This document shows positions 44,293-56,000 of a stretch of 64,000 bases of DNA, one piece after another (position 1 is the stretch's first letter; every line of letters begins with the position of its first letter). The translations under genes and the position numbers were made by a program. The notes beneath the pieces were generated by a model that had not been told where the DNA came from, did not search any database, and saw only the letters and a program-made list of their open reading frames with translations. The DNA is from Cycas panzhihuaensis (Eukaryota > Cycadophyta). The DNA lies in contig CM041465.1 in NCBI GenBank assembly GCA_023213395.1, forward strand, positions 85,319,741 to 85,383,740, given 5' to 3'.

Positions 44293-46649
44293 GTATTCAT
44301 TAGGTATGGGAGTCTCACATCAACTTATCATGGTTATTTTTAGTATGTGATTCATATTATTCACCGACAATGTTAAAACTATAGGAAAAATCATTTATAT
44401 TTGTTAATATTTCATTTATATTACATTCGTTTCAATTTTTTAGTTTTTGGAACCATTCATAACTAGTTTAGAATTAGTTATTGTGGCTCCCACATTGCTC
44501 ATAACTATTGCACATGACCACTCATTCTATTCACAATTGAATCCTCTAGCCATTAGAAGAAACCGTATTTAATGTTGTTGCATGTATTGAGAGAAATCTC
44601 ACTGAGAGTCACCATATGTCCATTTTTTACTCCTTTTGCTCGGTTACTTCATTCTAAGCTTGCAAGTGATCATTCATCATGAAATTTCACCAACATCTGG
44701 CTATCAGGTGTACCTAGATACCTCTAAAATCTCATGAGAAATTATGCACTCTATGGAGAGTTTGAGTCAAGTGAACCTCTTCGCCCAAGTTTCTCATCAT
44801 TTTTCCTTTGTTTTTTAACTTGTATTAAGCACTTTTTGAATTTCATTTTGTGAATTGAGTGCATATATCTGGGTGTCCTTTATCTATATGTAAGATTGAA
44901 GAGTTTTGATCACTATTTAGCATCCATTCTACTTGAAATCACCTCCATTCTCACTATTCTTATTGTCGTTTAGCACTTTGTCACCCTCTAGTTTGCATTA
45001 AATACATTGTGTTCTTCATATTTCTAGTGTTTGTTTTTTATCAATCTAAGGCTAATGATGTCTATGCCATTATCCTTAGTGTGAGATTAATCAATTTTGA
45101 TCAATTCTGTGTGATATATCCCTTTGTTCTTTGCCTATATACTCACGACGAGTCACACAGCATCATACTATTTAAAATTATTTTTTAATATATTTTTTGA
45201 TTAAAATTTATTTGATTATATTATAAAGTAGGCCAAGGTTATAAGAAATTCAATTCTTATTAGTAAAATTAAAATCTGGGTGGTTTAAAGGCCTTTATCC
45301 CCCTTCATATTAGTCCCCAGCTCATAAGTTGCATGTGACCTCACTTTTTTTAGGCTTATTAAGAGGCATTTTTCACTTTTTAAGATTTTTTTGGACTTTG
45401 ACTCTTTTCAAGAGTTGATGAGCCTATTCCAAATGGCTTGAGGTTTGTAACTTTCATAGAGATCAAGCTATGGTTTATAATTATTCCATGTGACCATGCT
45501 CCCTATTTTTAAAAGGCGCTTATTTACTTTATTAATATTTTTTATTATGTTTTCACCAAAAGAGGACCTATCGCATTTATCATTATAACTTACCCTTAGA
45601 GGATCAAGTTTTAGTGAAACTAATCTTATTAGAACCATATTTCAGAGATCTTCAATATGGTGTTATCACTTGTTAGATTTGAGTCAATTTTAGTTGGTTT
45701 TTAATTGATCAAAGTGACAACTTTTTTTAATATTTATTCTATTAGCCATAAAGAGGTCTGATCACGGTTTTTGCAATAACTTAACTATTTTAGCTCCAAT
45801 TTTAGAACCATAAGAACTATCGGAAAGATATTTTAGAGAAATTCATGTTGGAATCAGTTTTGTTGTATTTTAGCATCATTTTATAGGACTTTGAAGCTAT
45901 TTAAGTTAAGATTCTCATTCAGCCCTAAACATGCTTATTTAGTAATAGGTTTTTAAGTATTTATTCATTTCAAATAATTATATTTGAGCATTATCTATTG
46001 CTAATTAATTTCTTAGAGTTATTGTTGGCCTTTCATATATATTATAAGCTATTTTGTAGCCAATTGACATCAATTTTAGCTCCTTAAGCTTCAAGAAACC
46101 TAAGTGTAACAAAACATCAAATGGATGATATCTACCTTGATTCTATTTCACTTTTTACATTATCAAACAAATATAAATAGTTTCTTGGCATTTTAAATCA
46201 GTTTAAGCATAGTTTCTATTTAAAATTTGAAAGTTTCATATAGTTATTTTTGTTCTTATAAAAGAACACTTTAGCATTTAAAATTTAATATCTTTGTCTT
46301 ACATATTAAACAAGAAGTCATTTTATTCTTTATGAAAGGATTTAGTCTTTTTTTCTCAACTTAAAATTTATAAAATCTTATTTTCAAGGTTCATTTATTT
46401 GTCTCAAAAGTTCAATTCAATATTCTAAAAGTTAGTTAACATTTAAAGCATTAAGGGTTTCTTGTTATATTGCATCATAATCAAAAGAGCATATAGTCTC
46501 TTATCTTTCCTATAAAAGTATATCAATTTGAAAGAATTAGTTTTCTTACTAGCATATGTTACTTCGTTTATTTAAAGAAGAAGAGCATCCTTATTTCTTT
46601 TACTTATTTTATTGTGATTTAATATAGAAGTTTGTATCATATTTTTATT

Positions 46650-46734
<85 letters not shown>

Positions 46735-47423
46735 CTTGCTTAAAAGATTTATTTTGAGCTATTTTATTTTTTAAATAAAAGAAATCTTAGAAAAGCTAAA
46801 TAAGACCACATTCAAATTAAAAATTACTCTCATATTAAGAAAAATAATTCCCAAATTAACCACATCTTTTCTAGCCTTGTAAGGGGAATGGTTAGGACCG
46901 TTGAAGTTACCACCATGCACATGCCAATTGGTCTACTCATATTGGATGAGAAATGTCATTAACTATAAGGTATATTAGGTGGAAAGATGATGTGGAGAAC
47001 TAGTCTTTATCAGAGTTCAGAGAACAAGGCTAGACCTGGAGAGGATGAGTGCCTTAGTTAGTTCAACCTTCACTATTAAATCTATCGCTAGGCATAATTT
47101 CAACGTAGGTAGACCAATAACTTAGGGGGCATAACAACCTTTGTATCAGCCTATATACTAAGGTATATTAAGCCTTGAGCTTATGTCTTAATATATTAGG
47201 TCCCTATTTTTCCACCTATGGGCAGGTGCTACTAGATAGAATAGCAACTGAAGGTTTCCATTAGAGACTCTTAGACTTAGAGCATAGAAGCCTTATTAGG
47301 GACTAGGACATTTTGAAAACCTTGGGTAAAACTTTGAATATTATTTCTTAGGTTAAATTTTAAACTCAAACCTTTAAAAACCTCACTTTATCTATCGATT
47401 TTTTTTTTTAACTTAGCTAAAAG
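44293..47423 (+). other. C1 long leader, no recognisable coding
   Basis: About 3.1 kb of AT-rich DNA between primer site and gag, far longer than a normal copia leader. It contains a TA tract (46652-46732) but no protein match and no visible terminal repeats. It may hold an older unrecognised insertion or be a true long leader. Confidence 0.4.
46652..46732. repeat. (TA)n microsatellite, about 80 bp
   Basis: Alternating TA inside the copia leader; unlike the other tracts it has no partner in another element here. Confidence 0.95.
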
Positions 47424-47857
47424 ATGGTATCTAACTTTGGAAACATGATAATTCCTAAATTCAATGGTAATAATTTTCTAAAATGGAGTAAGAGAATAAG
47501 ACTCATCCTCATTACTAATGACATGTAGGAGATTATAAAAATAGGCTACAATGAGTTAGGATAAAACACCACCAATGCTAAAAAGGCAACATATAAAGAA
47601 AATGTTAAAAAGGACAATGAAGCACTTGCCCTTATATTATGTACATTAGAAGATTATATCTTCCTATGGGTTAGTGAGTCAATTAAATCAAAGGAAGCAT
47701 GGGATACTCTCCAGTTAATTTATAAAGGAGATGCATCATCTAAGCTCCAAAACCTTAAGAGCAAATTTAAAATTTTAAGAATGATGCCAACAAAATCCGT
47801 AATAATGTTTATGACTAAAGTCTAAGATAAAGTAAACAAGATGAGATCACTTGGAGA
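47424..47857 (+). pseudogene. C1 gag, 5' part
   Basis: ATG 47424 begins MVSNFGNMIIPKFNGNNF, then LKWSKRIRLIL, ALALILCTLEDYIFLWV, SKEAWDTLQLIYKGD and LQNLKSKFKILRMM, the copia Gag (UBN2-type) pattern of F-x-G-x-N-x3-W and K-x-AW-x-L. There are stops at 47527 (TAG for Trp) and 47562. The frame is cut at 47857 by the nested element and resumes at 50876. Confidence 0.8.
47853..47857. repeat. N1 target-site duplication, left (ggaga)
   Basis: GGAGA before the nested element and exactly again at 50871-50875 after it; removing one copy restores the copia gag frame (LGD to TLI). Confidence 0.9.
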
Positions 47858-48079
47858 TGTTGAAAATAGAACCTACAATAAGATATTCATAAACATAACC
47901 AAACACACCTCCATAGGATCGAACGGTACCCTTAAGGTACCTCCATTATATTAACAAAACATTCTTACAACATCATTCAATATGATATATAATATTGTAT
48001 ATTTATAATATAAGTCATGATGGAAGAGTAGGACCCACTTGCATGTGGGACGATTCAAATGTGCATTAATATTCTAACA
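47858..48079 (-). repeat. N1 3' LTR, 222 bp
   Basis: On the plus strand it begins TGTTGAAAATAGAACC and ends ATATTCTAACA. It matches 50638-50870 with a short deletion and scattered transitions. On the minus strand AAGGGTGAG precedes it as a plausible polypurine tract. Confidence 0.9.
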
Positions 48080-48434
48080 CTCACCCTTAATGCACATTTG
48101 GATCATTTGTACTTAAAACGCCTTGTCCTTGGAAGTGTCTCAAAAATGATGTCTTTAACTTGATCCTTGTTTTCAAACTTGTAGTGATATCTTTACTGTA
48201 GAATGATGTCTTTATCTTGATTTGTATCTTCAATTATGTACTAATGTCTTTGTAGGATGATGTCCTTAACTTGATTTATGTCTTCAATTATGTAGTGATG
48301 ATGTTGATGTAGCATCTCTAACAAGTGCAAATCATGATTCTTCATTATTCTTGGTCTAGTTTGATTTTGATGTAGATCCTATAAACAACCATCTTCAATC
48401 ACAACTTGCATGTCATCATTATCCTTTATAACTC

Positions 48435-49226
48435 TTAATCACCATGTACAATAGTGATTTCTTCAATCTTTGGAGTGGAATCTTGATCAACTAGCATACT
48501 CTTTGTAATTGAATCAATGCTCAAAGTAGGAACATCATTCAAACTTGAATCAATACTTAAAGTAGGAGGCTCATCCTTTATAGGACCATAAGATTCATAT
48601 TCAATGGTGTCATCTATATAAACCTTTATCAACTCATCATTTTCAATGTCTTTATCAATTGTTGTAGTCTCATCAATGCATTTAACTATCGCTTCCTTAC
48701 ATTCAATAGAAATTTCATTAATACTCATATATTCTTCATCTTGACCTGTCATTTCATCAGTGTTATTAATATTTTCTTTATTCATTGTACCCATACCATA
48801 ACCATAACTGACCTTAATTACCTTTTCAATCATTTGTTGTGTCTCTTCAGGAGTTTGTTCAAATACTTCCCTTAGAAAATCCCAAGCTCCTTTAGCATTA
48901 CTTGCATGTAGAATCATATGAATGACAAAATAGAATTTGGAAGGAAGATCAACATCATTGAATGCAGCACGAATCATAATGAATGATTTTCTATCTTTCT
49001 TCTCAAACATTTCCTTTTCTTCTTCATTATTAAGGATATCATATTCATCAGTAACAATCTTCCATATACCTCTAGCTATGAATAGACATCTCATTTTAAT
49101 TGTCCAAAAGAAGTAGTCTTCACCATTGCACATAGGTACTGGAAGAAATGAATCCCTTAAGTAATATTCATTTGTTTTAGGATCATATATAACTACATCA
49201 TTATCCTCCATAATTGTAAATGTCAT
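48435..49226 (-). CDS. N1 Gag-like protein, 263 aa, uninterrupted
   Basis: One of the few intact frames in the window. N-terminal part: NEYYLRDSFLPVPMCNGEDY, YFFWTIKMRCLFIARGIWKI, FIMIRAAFNDVDLPSKFYF and AKGAWDFLREVFE, a copia-type Gag N-terminal/UBN2 pattern (W-x3-M, AW-x-L). The C-terminal 110 residues are acidic, with an imperfect repeat PTLSIDSSLND / PTLSIDSITKS. No zinc knuckle is visible, so it is shorter than a full Gag. It starts about 1.4 kb after the primer site. The open frame suggests more recent activity than the host copia, but expression is not shown. The likely role is particle assembly together with a helper element. Confidence 0.7.
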   Translation of the reverse strand: MTFTIMEDNDVVIYDPKTNEYYLRDSFLPVPMCNGEDYFFWTIKMRCLFIARGIWKIVTDEYDILNNEEEKEMFEKKDRKSFIMIRAAFNDVDLPSKFYFVIHMILHASNAKGAWDFLREVFEQTPEETQQMIEKVIKVSYGYGMGTMNKENINNTDEMTGQDEEYMSINEISIECKEAIVKCIDETTTIDKDIENDELIKVYIDDTIEYESYGPIKDEPPTLSIDSSLNDVPTLSIDSITKSMLVDQDSTPKIEEITIVHGD

Positions 49227-50622
49227 TTTTTAACACCACGCCCTTTTTTCAATCAATAAATTCACCCATCAATCTCAACAAACTTTCTCATGTCTCATGT
49301 CTCTTATATTACTGACTTCATCATCATATCATTGCCTTATGCATCTTACATATGGTAAATAGTCACATAAAATCCAAACACTCACTTCACCAAATCAATG
49401 CCTCATAAATCTCACAATGATCATACATGCCATATGTCGCTACCAAGATACATACTTCACTTGATTACCCAAAACACAACTCATGCCATTACACCACTCA
49501 ACAATTTTGCTTCCCTATAACTTAGGCATTTTCAACAAAAGAAACTCATCCTTCTTTGCCCATTCAATCAATTAGAACACATCATCAAACATGCTTGATC
49601 TCATTCTTAACATGCCCAATAATCAGCCAATCTTGTCATATAACCTCACATGCAACAAGCACCTCCTTGCCTCAAATCACTATCTTTCTTACCCTCAAAT
49701 TAGCTTTGTTATGCCCATCAAGTCCCTTCATGTAAATCACATTATACGGAGCACTTAATTGTCATATTTCATCCAACTCATTCATGTAAACACATGTACT
49801 ATCGCTTCATTACCATACTATGCCATCATCACGATAGCTCTCTCATGCAAACACATATAAGAAAGCACTCAAACTATCATTAAATAATCACCATCATGCA
49901 TCTCAAATCACTAATAGAGTGCCAAATATATTCACATCAATATGATTTAATGTCATCTCACATTGCAACAATACTCTCCCAAGCACAATATATGTAAGAG
50001 AGCCTCAAAAAATCACCTCATTACCATTGCCTCATTCATGTCACCATATCAATATGAAACCCTTAAATTCCTAAAAACTTATTTATGAAAAAAAATATAG
50101 CTAAAAAATATATGAATTATGGATGAAAATAATGGCCTCTAAAATATGATTCCAATGGTTTAGATGAAACTAAATTCTAATATCTAGATAAAAAGTTATG
50201 CTCCTTTTAAGAATTCCACAATTAGGGTTTTGAAATGTAATAGTACCTTTTGATAAACTAATAATAACTTTTTATTCTAAACTCTAATGAACCTTAAACC
50301 ACTTCCATTAGAATGAGAATTCAACAACACACAGAATTAAAAAAAATTTGAGGTCATTTGGATACCTGTAGCTAAAGTTATGTCTCTTTGAAGTTGAGGT
50401 TCCAGGTCTGTCCCAAAAATACGGTGATGGAAAAAACACAGGCCAAAATTAATTCTGCTATAATTTTTGCACTTTCACCCTAAAATATATAGTGCAGCCA
50501 CTCAAATTTTATAGAATGAACTATTTTGTCTCAATTTTGCCATTACTTTTTAGAAATTTCAACATTATGGCACCTCCCAAATCACTGCTCTAATACCGAA
50601 CAAAAACACCTCTCTCAACCTG
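49227..50622 (-). other. N1 leader, non-coding
   Basis: AT-rich stretch with many CATCA/TCACATT-like words and no open frame. It lies between the N1 primer site and its ORF. I see no further gene in it. Confidence 0.55.
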
Positions 50623-50637
50623 GGTGCTCTAATACCA
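50623..50637 (-). other. N1 primer binding site, initiator tRNA-Met type
   Basis: The minus strand reads TGGTATTAGAGCACC directly after the LTR, one transition from the standard TGGTATCAGAGC. It orients the element. Confidence 0.85.
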
Positions 50638-50870
50638 TGTTGAAAATAGAACCTACAATAAGATATTCATAAATAGAACCAAACACACCTCCATAGGATC
50701 AAACAGTACCCTTAAGGTACCTCCATTGTATTAACAAAACATTCTTACAATATCATTACAACATCATTCAATATGATACACAATATTGTGTATTTATAAT
50801 ATAAGTCATGATGGAAGAGTAGGACCCACTTGCATGTGGGATAAATCAAATGTATATTAATATTCCAACA
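50638..50870 (-). repeat. N1 5' LTR, 233 bp
   Basis: On the minus strand it starts TGTTGGAATATTAATA and ends CTATTTTCAACA, with a plausible TATA-type run in TATAAATACAC. It is the partner of 47858-48079. Confidence 0.9.
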
Positions 50871-51650
50871 GGAGATACATTGATAAAGTAAAGAGTAGTA
50901 GAAAGAATATTAAGGCACGTAGGTACTGTTAAAAGGTTTGAAATAGTAGCAACAAGTATAAGGGTTTCTAAATATCTAAGCACACTAAAGGTAGAACAAC
51001 TAAGTGCCATGTTGATATCAATTAAAGAGCAAAAAAATACAAATGAATCAATTAAGCATGTCTTTGCTACCAAGGCTAAGATTCAATCTTAGTCTCAAGT
51101 GGGTATATTAAAATCTAAAGAATCACCTCCTAAGAGAAGGGATAGAAATCCTATAAGAGATTTATAACAAGATTCACCTAAGTACCAAGCTCTACATCAA
51201 AGTAGACAAGGAGGAAACCAACGAAATGTGAATCCTCTTAGGTATCCAAATCAGGAAAAATAACCTAAGGGACATTTACGTTACCCCAATTGCTAAGGAA
51301 ATATCCAAGCCACAAGATCAAATCAAGATTATTATGAAAATAGATAAAGGGAAAATCTAGTTCCATATTATGAGGAAAGGGGGAGACCTTCCTATATTGA
51401 AAGAACTCATCCAAGAAGTTAAAATCTAAGTTATGGGAGGAGAGAATCCCTATATTGCTCCTATTGTCATTGTAGTGGTCACATAGAAGACAAATATTTC
51501 TCAAAACATGGACCACCTATCAAAGAGAGTGCAAATACCACTATAGAAATAAGGGATAATAATAGATTATTCTTATCCAGATTTAGTGCCAAAGAAGAAG
51601 AGGATGATAGTTGGTACATTTACTTAGTTTGCTTAACCCACGACTTATAA
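50871..51650 (+). pseudogene. C1 gag, 3' part with zinc knuckle
   Basis: Continues gag: VVERILRHVGTVKRFEIV and EQLSAMLISIKEQ. Near 51460-51500 it has CSYCHCSGHIEDKY, a CCHC knuckle whose last Cys is replaced by Tyr (one G-to-A change). Several stops are present. No intact nucleocapsid remains. Confidence 0.7.
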
Positions 51651-52960
51651 GGAACATCTATTTCGTGCCTTGGATAAAAGCAAAAGAGGGTCAATAATGT
51701 TTAAAGATGATGCATCCAATGAATCAATTGGTAGAGGTAATATAGTTCTCTTGATAGATATATGAAAGTATAAACACCTTGATGATGTATCATATGTTCC
51801 TACCTTAAAGAAAATTTTATTATTAGTAGGGTAGATGATAGGACAAAATTACAAGGTCATATTTGATAATGGTGAGTGTATAATCAAGGATAAAAGTAGA
51901 AACAAGGCAATTATTACAAAAGGAAAAAAAGACTAAAGCATTAAACTGGTCCTTATTCCATCAGATACCTATGCGTTCAGAACTACAGTCAAAGTGAATA
52001 CTAATTTATGTCATAGGATATTTGGACACCTTAACTATAGTAGTTTAACCCTAATAAAAAGAATGGACATGGTGAATGGGTTGCCTAATATCGAAGTGGA
52101 CAAAACTTTATGTGAAGGATGCCTACTTGGCAAAAAACATAGGGAAAGCTTTCCAAATTTTAGTCATCAGGTAACTGGTCCACTTCAACTAGTGTATATA
52201 AATATCTATGGTCCTATGGATGTCCCCTCATTAGTAGGAGCTCACTACCTCAATACATTCATTGATGACTACACTAGGAAAATCTAGGTATTCTTCCTTA
52301 AAGTTAAATCAGAATACTTTGTTGACTTCAAAACCTTTGTGGAGAAACAAAGTAGTCTTAAACTACTCTCTATAAGATCTAATAATAGGGGGGAATTTAT
52401 CTCTAATAAATTTAAAACATATTGTATACATCATGAGATCGAAAGGTATCTCACCAATCCCTACACCCCACAGCAAAATAGTGTAGCAAAAAGGAAGAAT
52501 CATACAATTATCGAAATGGTAAGGTGTATGTTGAAGGATAAAGACTTGGGACATGAGTTTTGGGCAGAATCAGTTCATATATATGTCTATCTCCTTAATA
52601 GGTACACCACCAAATCCCTAAGGTGGAAGACACCTAAATAAGCTTGGACCAACTATAAGCCAAACATACATCACTTATAAGTCTTTGGGTGCCTAGTGTA
52701 TGCACGTGTTCCTGACCAAAGGAGATCTAAGTTGGATTATCATAGTATCAAGTGCATATTTCTTAGATATAGTGAAACTTCTAAATCATACAAAATTTAT
52801 GATCCTAAGTCAAAGAGGGTCATGTTGAGCAAAGATGTTAAATTTCAAGAAGATGTTTGTTATCAAGATACTCAAAAAAAAAGGAAATATGTAGTAATCA
52901 ATTTTGACAAGTCCACTAAATTAAAGTATGTGCCTCCTATGTTTGACTCTAAATGAGTCA
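51651..52960 (+). pseudogene. C1 protease end, GAG-pre-integrase and integrase
   Basis: The protease tail (FKDDASNESIGRGNI, HLDDVSYVPTLKK) leads to the GAG-pre-integrase motif HRIFGHLNYSSL with CEGCLLGKKHRESFP (52000-52150). In the integrase core all three catalytic acids are changed: Asp to Asn in VYINIYGPM (codon 52201-52203), Asp to Asn in IRSNNRGEF (52381-52383), and Glu to Lys in PQQNSVAKRKN (52489-52491), each a G-to-A transition. The C-terminal region VFGCLVYARVP and FLRYSETSKSYKIYDP follows. Inactive. Confidence 0.85.
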
Positions 52961-54610
52961 TCAATGAACCTAGTGGGGATGGAACCTTCTCTCAACCTCA
53001 TAAAATCTTCCAAAATGGGTTCAAAAGAATCATGATGTAGGCAACATCTTGAACAACAATCAAATATCCACTCGCTCACATAGGGTAAACTTTACCCTCA
53101 TAAGCAAAGTATTAGAGTCTTATGAGCCTCAAACTTTTGATAAGGCCAATGCATATACATCTTGGAGAAAGGCAATGGAAGATGAATGCCACTCCATTGT
53201 TAAAAATAACACTTGGGAATTAGTTAGCTTACCTCCAAATAAAAGAGCAATTGACACTAAGTAGATTTAGAAAACCAAGTTCTACTCAGATGGATCAATC
53301 GATAAATACAAAGCTAAATTGGTCACCAATGGTTATGCATAAAAAAAGGCATTGATTATAGTGAAACATTTACTCTTGTTACTTGAATAGAAATAGTTTG
53401 AATGATGATGAGTTTGGCAGCCCAAATGGGATGGAAAGTCTATCAAATAGACATCAAAAATGCCTTCCTCAATAGTTATATTGAAGACGATATCTATGTC
53501 ACTTAACCCTTCAATTTTAAAGTTAGGAGGGAAGAAAACAAAGTTTACAAACTCAAAAATATACTTTATAGATTAAAATAAGCACCTAGGGTCTGCTATT
53601 CCTGAATTAACAAATACTTTAGAGATTAAGTCTTTGAAATATATCAAGCAAACCCAAATCTCTACGTCAAAATCAAGGGAGACTTTATCCTAATTATAGG
53701 ACTCTATGTAGATGATCTTGTTTACACTAGAAATAGCTCATATCTATTGAAAAACTTTAAGGAATCCATGTGTAAGAAGTTTGAAATGACAGATTTGGGA
53801 CTAATGCATTACTTCCTAGGTTTGGATGTATGGCAGGATAAGAATGACATCATCTCCCAATGGAAATATACCTTAGAACTATTACAAAATTTTAGGATGA
53901 TTGACTACAAATGATTAGAAACTCTAATAGAAATAGGAATTAAGCTTTCCAAATTAGATAATTCTACACTAATTAATCTTACACTCTATAGATAGCTAAT
54001 TGGCAGTTTGATCTACTTAACATTCACTCAACTGAACATAAAACATTTAGTTAGTGTTGTATCCTAATTCATGCAAGAACCAAAGACTACTCATTGGCAA
54101 GTAGCTAAAAGAATTCTTTATTATCTTAAAGGTACTTTAAAATATGGGCTATATTATAAAGCTTTATCAAACTTTTGGTTGACAAGTTATACAGATTCAT
54201 ATTAAGTAGGTGACATTACTGATAGAAAATCAACTTCAAATTGCATGTTTAATATGGGTTTGGATGCTATAGCATGGAGCACTAAGAAACAAAATACAAT
54301 TTTCCTATCTATAGATGAAGTAGAGCATAAAGTGACAGTTGTTGAGACATTTAAAACAATATGGTTGAGAAGACTACTACAAGACTTTCAACTAAAACAT
54401 AAAGGTCCTATAAGAATTTGGTGTGATAATTAAAGTACTATACAAATGGTAAAGAACTCAGTTTTTCATGGCAAAATAAAATATATTGAGACACAGTGTT
54501 ACTTTATTCGAGAGCTAGTATAAGAGGGAGAGATTAAATTTTCATATTGTAGCATCGAAGATCAAGCAACAGATATCTTCATGAAAGTATTAGGTAAAAT
54601 CAAATTTTAG
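52961..54610 (+). pseudogene. C1 reverse transcriptase and RNase H
   Basis: RT reads WRKAMEDECHSIVKNNTWELV, then WKVYQIDIKNAFLNSYIEDD, the catalytic LYVDDLVY at about 53705-53728 and LGLMHYFLGLDVW. RNase H follows with SYTDSY (about 54190), DRKSTSNCMFNMG, AIAWSTKKQNTIFLSIDEVEHKV and IRIWCDN. At least a dozen stops, mostly at Trp, Gln and Arg positions, are spread along the gene. The order integrase before RT confirms Ty1/copia. The final segment ends about 50 bases before the 3' LTR. Confidence 0.85.
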
Positions 54611-54651
54611 AAATTCAAAGACAAATTGGAAGTTCTTCACATTCATCAGTA

Positions 54652-54661
54652 TGGGGGAGAA
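54652..54661 (+). other. C1 polypurine tract
   Basis: The purine run GGGGGAGAA stands directly before the 3' LTR, the expected position for plus-strand priming. Confidence 0.7.
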
Positions 54662-55019
54662 TATTGGGATAATACCCAATTCACCTTTACTAATACATGC
54701 TTAAGCCCTCTTAAAGCCACTTTGGACCTCCCTAGGACACCTCAGGCCACCTAGTAGCCACCAGTAGCTGTCAAGGAGCTGATGTAGCCACCCAAGGTAA
54801 GTATTTAATTTATTATTCAATATTTTAATATTATTTTTGAATTTTGAATGTTGTTAAGTAGAGGTGCTTACTTCCTCCCTAAATTACTCTATAAATAAGG
54901 TAGGAATACCTCCCTAGTATTTTTTAACACTGCCAACTTACTATTTGGAGATTTATTTTGCTCTTTAAAATAATACACTTGCACTTGTAATCTACCTATT
55001 TGGCATCTCACTTCCAACA
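54662..55019 (+). repeat. C1 3' LTR, 358 bp
   Basis: Starts TATTGGGATAATACCC and ends CTTCCAACA; aligns with 43928-44276, differing by transitions and one short indel. Confidence 0.9.
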
Positions 55020-55024
55020 AATAC
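55020..55024. repeat. Copia target-site duplication, right (aatac)
   Basis: Partner of AATAT at 43923-43927, one C/T difference. Confidence 0.75.
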
Positions 55025-56000
55025 TAATGTAACTTAGTAAACATTAAAATCACTTTATATAGCCATAAAATGAGTCTACTTAATCAATCAGATGGCCACT
55101 ACATAAATACAATCTTTATTATCTAATTTTAGTAATCCTGTGATAAAATCCATACTTATATTTTTCCATTTTATATGTAGAATTAGTAATAGTTGTAATA
55201 GTCTAGGTGGAAGAATATTTTTATATTTTGTAGTTTTATATATTTTACATTCATTAACAATTTTTTAGATTTCATTTTTCATTCTCTTCCAAAAGAATGA
55301 TTATCTTATTTAACGATAAGTTTTATAAAATTATGTATATCCTACTATAGGTACCATATATCCTCCCTTTAAAATTTACTATTTAAATATTAATTTTTCA
55401 CTAAGATAAATGTGACCATTGTACCATAAAATATCATTTTTCCATTCAAATTCCCCCTAAATTTCTTTTTAGATTTTATTAATTAATTAGCTTATATCAA
55501 AATCCTTATCATATTTAGTTCTTATATCATCTAACCATCCAGGATTAATCATAGTAATAGCTTGACATTGGATTCCCTCATCTCAACATGATAAGGCATT
55601 AGCTACCACATTTATTTTTTCCTTTTTGTACCATATTTTAAAATCATAAGTTTGTAATTTAGCAACCTATTTCTATTGTTCAATTGATAATACTTATTAT
55701 TTTAAAAAATATTGAAGCTTATTATGGTCTATTTTTACTAGGTAGTAAATATTGTCACCATTTATGTAGAGCATGTATAATAGCTAGCATTTTTTTGTTA
55801 TAAATTATTTTAAGTTTTTCTCACTCATTTAATCATCAAATTTCATAGGTGATAGGTTTTCCATCCTACATTAAGATAATCTCAATACCTACTTGTGACA
55901 CATCACATTCTATGGTGAAGGTTTTCAAGAAATTTAGAATCACTAGTAAGGGTAACATTATCATAACTAATTTAAGATTTTCCAAACATGATTATGTTGA
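55025..56000 (-). pseudogene. G1: chromovirus RNase H and integrase N-half remnant
   Basis: Read on the minus strand from about 55985: FLKTFTIECDVSQVGIEII and DGKPITYE (RNase H), KMLAIIHALHKW, VKIDHNKLQYFL and KINVVANALS (RNase H end), then KNISMDFITGLLKLDNKDCIYVV (integrase, first catalytic Asp, about 55150-55075). The next residues continue at 43927, so the copia insertion falls inside the integrase core. The HHCC zone is too decayed to read. RT upstream is not found before 56000. Confidence 0.75.

Larger units (their letters stand above)
47858..50870 (-). mobile_element. N1: gag-only LTR element, minus strand
   Basis: A 3.0 kb element with 233-bp 5' LTR (50870-50638 on the minus strand), initiator-Met primer site, one gag-like ORF, about 350 bases of 3' sequence and a 222-bp 3' LTR (48079-47858), with perfect ggaga duplication. 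There is no protease, RT or integrase sequence inside, so it would depend on another element's enzymes. Its size and gene content resemble the terminal-repeat-with-GAG (TR-GAG) class of non-autonomous plant elements. Confidence 0.85.
43928..55019 (+). mobile_element. C1: Ty1/copia retrotransposon, degraded, with nested insertion
   Basis: 5' LTR 43928-44276, initiator-Met-type primer site at 44279, gag from 47424, pol (GAG-pre-integrase, integrase, RT, RNase H, the copia order) from about 51650 to 54610, polypurine tract 54652-54661 and 3' LTR 54662-55019. A 3.0 kb element is inserted in gag. Stops from TGG to TAG/TGA and CAA to TAA are scattered through all parts. The 11.1 kb span less the insertion is 8.1 kb, long for copia because of a 3.1 kb leader. 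Confidence 0.9.
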
